Source of the DNA: Proteobacteria bacterium UBA4656
GTDB taxonomy: Bacteria; Pseudomonadota; Gammaproteobacteria; Xanthomonadales; Ahniellaceae
Direction: 5' to 3'
Length of the DNA stretch: 21,334 nt
NCBI GenBank assembly: GCA_002405525.1
Contig: DHLY01000100.1
Location: 65,162-86,495, forward strand
Below are positions 15,358-21,334 of the stretch, piece by piece; the stretch's first letter is position 1; every line of letters begins with the position of its first letter. Both the position numbers and the translations under genes were made by a program. The notes beneath the pieces are model-generated. The model did no database searches. It was not told the DNA's origin and saw only the letters and a program-made list of their open reading frames with translations.

Positions 15358-16163
15358 GCGACGGAGGACCGCGGCGCATCGTCTGCCTGACCGAGGAACC
15401 CACCGAGGTGCTCTACGCCCTCGGCGAGCAGTCGCGCATCGTCGGTATCAGCGGGTTCACCGTGCGCCCGCCGCGCGCGCGGCGGGAGAAGCCCAGGGTC
15501 TCCGCATTCACCAGCGCGCGGATCGACGCCATCCTCGCCCTGCAGCCCGATCTTGCGATCGGTTTTTCCGACATCCAGGCCGATATCGCGCGTGACCTGG
15601 TGCGCGCCGGCGTCGAGGTCTGGATCAGCAACCATCGCAGCGTCGAGGGCATCCTCGGCTACGTGCGTCGTCTCGGCGCAATGGTCGGCGCGGTCGAGCG
15701 CGCCGAGGCCTACGCCGAGCAGCTTGCGGTCCACATCGAGGCGGTGCGCCGCGCTGCCGCCGCGTTGCCGCGCCGGCCGAGAGTCTATTTCGAGGAATGG
15801 GACGAACCGCGGATCAGCGGTATCCGCTGGGTATGCGAGCTGGTGCGGATCGCGGGCGGCGATGACATTCTGCCGGTGCGCGCCGCCGCCGGCCTGGCCC
15901 GCGATCGCATCCTGGCCGACGACCGCGAGGTGATCGATGCCGCGCCGGACATCGTGTTCGGCTCCTGGTGCGGCAAGAGGTTCCGTCCGGAGAAGGTCGC
16001 CGCACGTCCCGGCTGGGAGAGGATCCCCGCCGTGCGCGACGGCGAACTGCACGAGATCAAGTCGTGGATCATCCTGCAGCCGGGGCCGGCGGCGTTGACC
16101 GACGGACTCGACGCGCTGCATGCGGTGATCGCGCGGTGGGCGTCGGGGGACGGGAGGGGATAG
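15354..16163 (+). CDS. BtuF/FepB-like periplasmic-binding-fold protein lacking a signal peptide (269 aa)
   Basis: The fold is that of class III substrate-binding proteins for cobalamin and siderophores: RIVCLTEEPTEVLYALGEQSRIVGIS (8-33), then a central helix, then IDAAPDIVFGSWCGKRF and the C-terminal lobe with VRDGELHEIKSWIILQPGPA. It starts directly at this fold with no leader, so it should stay in the cytoplasm. No transporter permease or ATPase gene is adjacent. Similar leaderless proteins are often labelled cobalamin-binding, but the ligand here is unproven; C206 and the histidines could also serve metal chelates. The GTG start overlaps the kinase stop (GTGA), so the two are co-translated. 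This suggests a ligand-sensing or ligand-presenting partner of the kinase rather than a transport component. Confidence 0.82.
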   Translation: MSDGGPRRIVCLTEEPTEVLYALGEQSRIVGISGFTVRPPRARREKPRVSAFTSARIDAILALQPDLAIGFSDIQADIARDLVRAGVEVWISNHRSVEGILGYVRRLGAMVGAVERAEAYAEQLAVHIEAVRRAAAALPRRPRVYFEEWDEPRISGIRWVCELVRIAGGDDILPVRAAAGLARDRILADDREVIDAAPDIVFGSWCGKRFRPEKVAARPGWERIPAVRDGELHEIKSWIILQPGPAALTDGLDALHAVIARWASGDGRG

Positions 16164-16299
16164 GGTTCCGAGGGTATGGGGCCCAGGGCTCAGTGCCCGG
16201 AAGGCCGGGGCTCGGCGGCTCCGGGGGCGGTGGCGGACCGGTGCGGTCGGTTGCCCTGCACGCCGCGACCGGTACGCTTCTTGTGGCCCTCGGCGCCTG

Positions 16300-16440
16300 A
16301 AAAAAATCCCATATCCCGAGCGCTCTTCCAGTCGCGAGCCCGGCACCGGTCCGGACTCGCTTGCGCGGACCGTCCACCGGCGTGCATGACCCGCGCATGC
16401 CATCCATGGCCTGCCGGAGAGGCTGTTTTCTCACGGCCTC
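16300..16440 (-). repeat. Dispersed ~140-bp 3'-UTR element, copy B
   Basis: Read on the minus strand, 34 bases after the stop of the secreted-protein gene. Hairpin 1 pairs 16433-16440 with 16419-16426 (GAGGCCGT and ACAGCCTC, 8 bp, one C-A mismatch in this sense, T-G in the other). The middle segment CAGGCCATGGATGGC...GGTCATGCACGCC closely follows copy A. Hairpin 2 is GCGAGTCCGG, loop ACCGGTG, CCGGGCTCGC (16360 down to 16334), ten pairs with one U-G. It ends in a run of seven T (16306-16300), terminator-like. The rest of the 311-base gap (16164-16299 and 16441-16474) is GC-rich, with nothing else I can support. Confidence 0.82.
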
Positions 16441-16474
16441 CCAGCCCCGGGCCCCACACCATGCGCCACGCCGA

Positions 16475-17401
16475 TCAGCGGCCGGCGGGTGCGCTCCGCT
16501 GCGCCACGAAGGCGCGCACGGCGTCGGGCAGCGGAATCGCGCTGTCGCCGGCAACCAGCCGCTCCACCGCGCCGGCGTCGACCAGCACCACCTCGACGCC
16601 GTCGCCGCGCAGCAGGATCGCCGTGCCGTCGCGCGGCGAATCGCGAGCCGGCGCGAGCACATAGACGGTTTCTCCATCGGTGCCGATCGGCTCCGCTGCG
16701 GCCATCCGCGCCAGCACGGCGCCGTGGCGCTCGCCGAGCAGCCCCAACAGACGCCAGGCCACGGCGCGCTGCGCGAACCAGTCGATCGAATGCGGGTTGC
16801 GCCCGCGCCAGGCGTCGCGCAGGGCGTCGTCGACCGGCGGGGCGGGGCCGCAGCCGGCCATCGTCCCGCGGACCGCCGGCGCTGCACCCGCCAACGGGAA
16901 GTGCGCCTGGAGGCGGACCGAGGCGCCGGGCGCCTGCGCAACCGTCCACAGCAGGGCCTCGCTGCGGGGACCGATACTGTCGGCCAGCAAGGCACCTTCC
17001 CCGCCGGCCGTCGCGGGGGCGACGAAGGCGAGCAGGAACCGGTCGTCGCCGTCGTACCAGCCGGCCATCGAAACCGGCGGGATCCGCGGCCGCAGCAGGC
17101 CGCCCGCCAGGGACAGGGTGGCGAGCCGCTCCTCGGCCGCCGGTGCTCCCGGCCCCTCGAAGCGGTCGAAATCGAAGTCCAGCGTCGAGGCGCCTTGGAT
17201 CGCCATGCGCCATTCGAGCATCCCGCGCTCTCCGGGCGTGCAACGCAGCTCGAGGGTCGCCGGAACGCTGCGCCCCTCGACGCTGGCCTCGCCTGCCACC
17301 GCCGCCATGCGCAGGCCGTTGGCCTCCACCCGTGCTTCCCAGGCGGCGGCAGGCGCCGTGGCCAGGAGAAGCAGGGCGGAGAACGGCGCGCCGAGCGACA
17401 T
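16475..17401 (-). CDS. Secreted protein of unknown function (308 aa)
   Basis: A signal peptide is clear (MSLGAPFSALLLLATAPAAA, residues 1-20). The mature protein is predicted mostly beta-rich to about residue 180. A helical part follows, with RGRNPHSIDWFAQRAVAWRLLGLLGER (about 200-226). A final part, TAILLRGDGVEVVLVDAGAVERLV, reads like a small beta-alpha domain. Few cysteines are present (about C54 and C184). I recognise no family. The ATG at 17401 shares a base with the stop of the upstream lipoprotein gene (TGATG), so translation is coupled and the two products probably act together in the envelope. A GTG one codon earlier is possible. Repeat copy B lies downstream. Confidence 0.78.
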   Translation of the reverse strand: MSLGAPFSALLLLATAPAAAWEARVEANGLRMAAVAGEASVEGRSVPATLELRCTPGERGMLEWRMAIQGASTLDFDFDRFEGPGAPAAEERLATLSLAGGLLRPRIPPVSMAGWYDGDDRFLLAFVAPATAGGEGALLADSIGPRSEALLWTVAQAPGASVRLQAHFPLAGAAPAVRGTMAGCGPAPPVDDALRDAWRGRNPHSIDWFAQRAVAWRLLGLLGERHGAVLARMAAAEPIGTDGETVYVLAPARDSPRDGTAILLRGDGVEVVLVDAGAVERLVAGDSAIPLPDAVRAFVAQRSAPAGR

Positions 17402-19194
17402 CACTTCAGTCTCAACGCGTAGTGTGCCTCGAGCCCGCGCTCGGTTGCGTACAACGCGAAGTCCACGCGGTCGATGGAATCGACGTAGGCGCCCTGCATC
17501 GACTTGAACAGGTCCATCGCCTCGCGCAGCTCGGCGACATCGTCCGCGCCGTCAGCCGCGTCGGCATCCGGCTGGCCATCGCCATCCGCATTCTCCGACT
17601 GCCCCATCGCAGCGCGCGCCTCGGCGGCCTCGAGCTGGGCCTCGGAGGCCTTGGCCATCGCGTCCATGAACGTCATGAGGCCGCGCGAGTCCACGCCGTA
17701 GTGGAGCAGTGGTGCGGGCTTGCCGGACGGTGCGCCGGCGAAGGCCGCCAGCCCCGCCTCTTCGCCGGCGCCGATCGAGATCGCCAGTGCCCTGTCGCCC
17801 AGCGCGACGTGCGCCGGCGGTGCATCGGGCGGCAGCAGCCCCGCCGGCAGCGCCACCGGGGCGGTGCCGGGCTGCAGGTCGAGCGAAGCCAGCTGCGGTA
17901 TGAAACCACCGGCCATCGACAGCAGCGAAGCCGGGTTGTCCGAGCCGATCGCGATCTTGCCGGCGAACACCGGCGTGCCGGTGTCGGGCAGTTCGAGTTT
18001 CGACAGGGTGAGGTTGAGCCCGCTGACGGCCGCGCCGGCCATGAACACCGCCGGATTGGCGAGTTCGGCGTTCATCTTTGCGATATCGTCGTTGAGGTCG
18101 GCGAGCGCGGCGCAGCGGAACGGCGCCTCGGCGACCTTGCCTGCGCGCAGGTTGACGAAACCGGCGAAGGCATCGAGGTCGAGCCCGAAACCGAAGTCGA
18201 GCATGCCGTCGCCCCGGCCATCGAGGCCAGGCACGTCGGCCGCCAGCCCGGCGAGGCCCTTGCCGTGTTCGGGCGCGGTCTCGATCAGGTAGCGCAAGTC
18301 CATCACCTTAGGCTCCAGCGCAGCGTAGCCGAACGACACGCGCGGCACGGCTGCCGCCAGCGCGCCGAACTCGGTCTTGCACTGCGGCGTGCTGGTGATG
18401 GTCGACGGATCGATGCCGAGCGCGCGCAGGAATTCCTGCTCCACCGGGCCGAAGCCGCCGGTCAGCGCGGCAGCGATGCGCGCCGAGTCGAGGTAGCCGC
18501 TGCCATAGGGCAGCCAGCCACGCTCCTCGTTGAAGGCCTCCAGCGTGCCGGCCGAAAGCGCGTCGATGGCCGGCCGCTCGATGCCCAGCAACTGCTTGAC
18601 GAGACCCTCGCTGGGCGCCGCCGGCGCCACGGTGAGGAGCAGGTGCGGGCCCTGGATCGCCAGCAGCAGGCCTGCCTTGGCGTCGCCGCCGGAAATCGTC
18701 CAGAACTTCTGGCCCGCGGCCTCGGCTTCGGGCATCTTCGTGCCGGCGCGTGCCTCGACCCGGCCGACGAAGGCGCGGAAGGCGTTGGGGTCGCCCAGTT
18801 CCATCCGCACCACCGGCACCAGGCCGATGGCGTAGACGGCCGACCGAGCCGCGGCGGTGAAACCGAGGCTCTCCCAGCCGGCGCGGTTGAACTTGCCGCG
18901 CAGCTCCTCGCGCAGTGCTTTGGCCATCGCGACTGCCGCCGCGTCGGTACCACCGGCCTCGATGTCGGCCAGCGCGTCGTCGAACAGGCGGTCGTACAGC
19001 GACATCATCTGTCCGGCGTTCTTCCACCACGCGTCCAGCGCCGCCTCCGGCACCGGGTCGATGTTGGCGAGCAGAAACGCGGACTCGGCCGGCGCAAAGG
19101 CCAGCGGATGATCGCGGTCGGCCTTGCCCCCGCAGCCGGCGAGGGCGATCGCGGCGGCGAGGGTCGACACGGCGAGGAGCGGGCGCATGCGCAT
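17401..19194 (-). CDS. Large lipoprotein of unknown function (597 aa)
   Basis: A lipoprotein signal peptide ends in the lipobox LAGC (C21), followed by GG rather than Asp, consistent with outer-membrane sorting. The mature part begins HPLAFAPAESAFLLANIDPVP, an opening resembling large DUF3352-like proteins, though I cannot confirm that family. The body alternates predicted helices and strands without recognised catalytic motifs. Near the C-terminus lies a short Asp-rich run, NADGDGQPDADAADG (about 530-545), like a calcium-binding thrombospondin-type-3 element, followed by a helix and a final beta pair ending YALRLK. The ATG at 19194 is used; the second, at 19188, would also work. It is coupled to the secreted-protein gene and lies 50 bases after the phosphotransferase gene on the same strand, so all three may be co-transcribed. 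Confidence 0.82.
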   Translation of the reverse strand: MRMRPLLAVSTLAAAIALAGCGGKADRDHPLAFAPAESAFLLANIDPVPEAALDAWWKNAGQMMSLYDRLFDDALADIEAGGTDAAAVAMAKALREELRGKFNRAGWESLGFTAAARSAVYAIGLVPVVRMELGDPNAFRAFVGRVEARAGTKMPEAEAAGQKFWTISGGDAKAGLLLAIQGPHLLLTVAPAAPSEGLVKQLLGIERPAIDALSAGTLEAFNEERGWLPYGSGYLDSARIAAALTGGFGPVEQEFLRALGIDPSTITSTPQCKTEFGALAAAVPRVSFGYAALEPKVMDLRYLIETAPEHGKGLAGLAADVPGLDGRGDGMLDFGFGLDLDAFAGFVNLRAGKVAEAPFRCAALADLNDDIAKMNAELANPAVFMAGAAVSGLNLTLSKLELPDTGTPVFAGKIAIGSDNPASLLSMAGGFIPQLASLDLQPGTAPVALPAGLLPPDAPPAHVALGDRALAISIGAGEEAGLAAFAGAPSGKPAPLLHYGVDSRGLMTFMDAMAKASEAQLEAAEARAAMGQSENADGDGQPDADAADGADDVAELREAMDLFKSMQGAYVDSIDRVDFALYATERGLEAHYALRLK

Positions 19195-19244
19195 GGATGG
19201 TTTCCGAGGGCGGTGAGAGCCGAGGATAGCGGGAGCGCAGCGGG

Positions 19245-20276
19245 TCATGGCGTGCCGGTGGTCATTGCGGCGCCCGCCTCGGCGACGAGGCGGGCCATCC
19301 GGCCGACCGACTGCGCCTGCTCGCTCGAGGCATTGCCCTGTTCGGCGCGCTTGAGCACGCCCTGGGCGATGGCGGCGAGGCGGAAGAAGTTGAAGGCGAG
19401 GCAGAAATTCCAGTCCGGCACACGGCTGCGGCCGGTCGCTTCGGCGTAGCGGGCCAGCAACGCTTCCTCCGAAGGGATGCCCAATGCGTCGCGATCCATG
19501 CCGGCCAGCCCCGGGATCGCCGGATTGCGAGGCAGGCGCAGCGCCATGCAGAAGTACGCAAGGTCGGCCAGCGGATGACCCAGCGTGGACAGCTCCCAGT
19601 CCACCACCGCGAGGACGCGCGGCTCGGTCGGGTGGAAGATCAGATTGTCGATGCGGAAGTCGCCGTGCACCAGCGCGCTGCAGCCGTCGTCGGGCGGGCA
19701 GTGCGCGGGCAGCCACGCGAGCAGGTGCTCCATGGCGTCGATGCGCATGGTCTCGGCGGCGCGGTACTGCGCGGTCCAGCGCGCGATCTGGCGCGAGAAG
19801 TAGCTGCCCGGCTTGCCGTAGTCGGCGAGCCCCGCGGCCGCGGGATCGACCGCGTGGACGGCGGCCAGCACGCGCACAACCTCGGCGTAGTAGGCCGCGC
19901 GCGCGCCGACCGCGACCTCCGGCAGCGCCGGGTCCCAGAAGATGCGCCCCTCGACGAAGCCCATCAGGTAGAACATCGAGCCGATCACCGAATCGTCCGC
20001 GCACAGTGCGACCGGCTCGGCCACCGGCACGCCGCGGCCGTGCAGTGCCTGCAGGACGCGGAACTCGCGATCGACCGCGTGCGCCGATGCGAGCAGTTCG
20101 CCCGCTGGCTTGCGCCGCAGCACCAGCGTGCCCGACGGCGCGTCCAGCCGGTAGGTCGGGTTCGACTGCCCGCCCTTGAACTTGGTGGCCGACAGCGGTC
20201 CGCGGAAGCCGGGCACGTGCTGCGTCATCCAGGCGGCAAGGCGGTCGGTGTCGAGGGCTGGGGGGTCGGGGACCAT
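19245..20276 (-). CDS. ACAD10/11-type phosphotransferase (APH-fold kinase, 343 aa)
   Basis: This aminoglycoside-phosphotransferase-fold protein is closest in motif to the N-terminal kinase domain of ACAD10/ACAD11: KFKGGQSNPTY (32-42), LVLRRKPAG (51-59; nucleotide-binding Lys), the catalytic loop HGDFRIDNLIFHP (204-216; D206, N211) and VVDWELSTLGHPLADLAYF (224-242; metal-binding D226). In the characterised pathway such kinases phosphorylate the 4-hydroxyl of 4-hydroxyacyl-CoA, and the partner dehydrogenase domain completes conversion to the 2-enoyl-CoA for beta-oxidation. Bacterial homologues are separate genes, and a matching dehydrogenase lies at 20867. The ATG at 20276 starts the family N-terminus; the frame continues 33 codons upstream without similarity. 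TAGACT (minus strand, 20320-20315) may be the -10. Antibiotic modification is unlikely given the motifs. Confidence 0.9.
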   Translation of the reverse strand: MVPDPPALDTDRLAAWMTQHVPGFRGPLSATKFKGGQSNPTYRLDAPSGTLVLRRKPAGELLASAHAVDREFRVLQALHGRGVPVAEPVALCADDSVIGSMFYLMGFVEGRIFWDPALPEVAVGARAAYYAEVVRVLAAVHAVDPAAAGLADYGKPGSYFSRQIARWTAQYRAAETMRIDAMEHLLAWLPAHCPPDDGCSALVHGDFRIDNLIFHPTEPRVLAVVDWELSTLGHPLADLAYFCMALRLPRNPAIPGLAGMDRDALGIPSEEALLARYAEATGRSRVPDWNFCLAFNFFRLAAIAQGVLKRAEQGNASSEQAQSVGRMARLVAEAGAAMTTGTP

Positions 20277-20410
20277 GCGCGGGGCGATTGGCTCATGCCT
20301 GGGCGGGGCGTCGCAGTCTACCGGTCGCCCCGCCGGCCTGCTGCGCGACACGGTCGCGGCGCGGCGAAGCACCATCGACGAGGGCGGCGCGATGGGAGGC
20401 CGTGGCGGGC

Positions 20411-20839
20411 ATGGGTGACTCGTTCGGGCAACTCGCGGCGGTCAGCGCCGTGCTCGGTGGCTTCGTGATGACCTTCCTCGGCGTGCTGCTGGGGACGGCC
20501 GATACGCGTCGACGGGTCGGCCTGTCGCTGGCGCTGGCCGCGACCGCCGCCGGCTGCCTGCTGCTCGCGGCGGTCGGCTGGTCGCTGCTGGCGGCGCAGG
20601 TCGCGCTCGTCTCGGCAGCGGACGGCGACTGGGCGGTGACCGCTCGGCAGCAGCTCGATGCGGGCCTGCGCCTGCAGCGGCTGCTGCGCTTCGCCTTCAT
20701 GTGCGGGATCGCGCTGCTGATCGCGCTGATCGGCAGCACGGGCTGGCTGCGTTCGCGCTCGCTCGGCATCTTCACCGCCACGCTCGCCGGGTTGCTCGCC
20801 GTCGGTGCGGTGGTGGTCGTGTGGCCGTTCGTTGCCTGA
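20411..20839 (+). CDS. Four-helix inner-membrane protein of unknown function (142 aa)
   Basis: Four hydrophobic helices are visible: about 9-28 (LAAVSAVLGGFVMTFLGVLL), 36-66, 94-113 (FAFMCGIALLIALIGSTGW region) and 118-142. A polar, probably extracytoplasmic or cytoplasmic loop (SAADGDWAVTARQQLDAGLRLQRL) lies between the second and third. I recognise no family. The ATG at 20411 follows GGAGG with 11 bases between; the frame opens earlier, but the upstream part is Arg/Ala-rich and overlaps the divergent kinase promoter region. The last codons and stop lie inside the 13-bp stem of a convergent terminator. It sits between the kinase-like and dehydrogenase genes on the opposite strand, so it breaks a simple operon. 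Confidence 0.75.
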   Translation: MGDSFGQLAAVSAVLGGFVMTFLGVLLGTADTRRRVGLSLALAATAAGCLLLAAVGWSLLAAQVALVSAADGDWAVTARQQLDAGLRLQRLLRFAFMCGIALLIALIGSTGWLRSRSLGIFTATLAGLLAVGAVVVVWPFVA

Positions 20840-20854
20840 GCGGCAACGAACGGC
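20824..20854. terminator. Perfect 13-bp hairpin overlapping a stop codon between convergent genes
   Basis: GCCGTTCGTTGCC (20824-20836), loop TGAGC containing the TGA stop of the membrane-protein gene, then GGCAACGAACGGC (20842-20854), an exact 13-bp complement. The dehydrogenase stop on the other strand is 12 bases further on. A stem this long cannot be chance. Lack of a T tract leaves open whether it ends transcription or only protects 3' ends. Confidence 0.75.
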
Positions 20855-20866
20855 GGGAGGGTCCGA

Positions 20867-21334
20867 TCAGCGCGGCGGGCGCGCCATGCCCTTGGCCAGC
20901 GCCGCGATGTGCACCTCGTCCGGCCCGTCGGCGAGGCGCAGCGAGCGCGCGCCTGCGTAGGCGTGGGCGAGGAAGGAATCCTGCGACACGCCCAGCCCGC
21001 CGTGGACCTGGATGGCGCGGTCGATCACCTTGCAGGCCATGCGCGGGGCGACGATCTTGATCATGCCGATCGCGTCCTTCGCGCCCTTGTTGCCCATGCG
21101 GTCGAGCTGTGCGGCCGCCGACAGGGTCAGCAGGCGGGCCTGCTCGATCTCGCAGCGGCTCAGCGCGATCGCCTCCTGCGCCATGCCCTGCGCGGCCAGC
21201 GGCTTGCCGAAGGCGATGCGCGACTGCGCGCGCGCCACCATCGCCTCGAGCGCGCGCTGCGCGAGGCCGATCAGGCGCATGCAGTGGTGGATGCGCCCGG
21301 GGCCGAGGCGGCCCTGCGCGATCTCGAAGCCGCG
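20867..21334 (-). CDS. Acyl-CoA dehydrogenase, ACAD10/11-like, C-terminal part (5' end outside window)
   Basis: The 155 visible residues are the C-terminal helical domain of an FAD-dependent acyl-CoA dehydrogenase. Visible in order: [35 protein letters not shown] (FAD/CoA contacts), the [10 protein letters not shown] helix, [17 protein letters not shown] (FAD adenine loop) and [15 protein letters not shown] at the end. The [11 protein letters not shown] and DGPDEVH forms are those of ACAD10/ACAD11-type enzymes, which in the known pathway work with an APH-fold kinase on 4-hydroxyacyl-CoAs. That kinase is at 19245-20276 on the same strand. The catalytic glutamate cannot be judged because the N-terminal and middle domains are outside the window. 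The gene converges on the four-helix membrane gene at a strong hairpin. Confidence 0.93.
   Translation of the reverse strand, partial: RGFEIAQGRLGPGRIHHCMRLIGLAQRALEAMVARAQSRIAFGKPLAAQGMAQEAIALSRCEIEQARLLTLSAAAQLDRMGNKGAKDAIGMIKIVAPRMACKVIDRAIQVHGGLGVSQDSFLAHAYAGARSLRLADGPDEVHIAALAKGMARPPR

Noticed and set aside
16489..19449. Plus-strand open frame of 986 codons opposite the secreted protein and lipoprotein
   Set aside because: Low-complexity Arg/Gln/His translation without domains; the minus strand shows signal peptides, a lipobox and coupled starts.
19245..20276. Aminoglycoside resistance gene
   Set aside because: The fold is shared, but GGQSNPTY, HGDFRIDNL and DWELSTLGHPLADLAYF are those of the ACAD10/11 kinase group, and a matching dehydrogenase is nearby.

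Overview
The window is 21.3 kb of very GC-rich, gene-dense bacterial DNA. Intergenic gaps are short, coding frames have strongly GC-biased third positions, and long antisense shadow frames are common. Gene content suggests a gammaproteobacterium close to the Lysobacterales (Xanthomonadales): an aroK-aroB pair, a short exosortase of the XrtH type, a ComEA-like helix-hairpin-helix protein, DUF4124 and DUF2784 proteins, and dodecin. This placement is an inference from content, not a phylogenetic result. I see no tRNA, rRNA, CRISPR array, insertion sequence or phage gene.

Layout. 1-4251: the edge of a ComEA-like gene, divergent from an M20 metallopeptidase, which converges on a membrane-anchored EAL phosphodiesterase. 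4451-8264: small independent genes, mostly divergent or convergent pairs: a UMF1/Atg22-type MFS transporter, a 70-residue membrane protein, DUF2784, DUF4124, an AtaL-like DUF1857 protein and a SET-domain methyltransferase. 8275-9926: aroB and aroK, translationally coupled. 9976-11330: exosortase H followed by a decayed SDR gene with two nonsense codons and about four frameshifts. 11444-16163: dodecin, OmpR-type response regulator, pdxH, a cytoplasmic three-PAS histidine kinase and a BtuF-like protein without a signal peptide, all on one strand. This cluster joins flavin, B6 and possibly B12-type ligand binding with a two-component pair. 16475-20276: a secreted protein, a large lipoprotein and an ACAD10/11-type kinase-like phosphotransferase. 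20411-21334: a four-helix membrane protein converging on the C-terminal part of an acyl-CoA dehydrogenase that probably works with the kinase.

Most interesting signal: three diverged copies of one roughly 140-bp non-coding element, at 2101-2241, 12399-12540 and 16300-16440. Each lies just downstream of a stop codon, in the same orientation relative to that upstream gene. Each begins with a short hairpin, has a conserved middle and a second hairpin or its remnant, and ends in a T-rich tract. Between the two best copies, both differences in the second stem keep pairing (U-A to U-G, G-U to G-C) only if the RNA is read in the sense of the upstream gene. This looks like a dispersed structured 3'-UTR, terminator or small-RNA family that I cannot match to a named family.

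Other sequence-level structures are a perfect 12-bp inverted repeat in the MFS/small-gene divergent region (5812-5837), a perfect palindrome just after the predicted dodecin promoter (11337-11352), and two convergent-gene terminators whose stems contain stop codons (6130-6153, 20824-20854).
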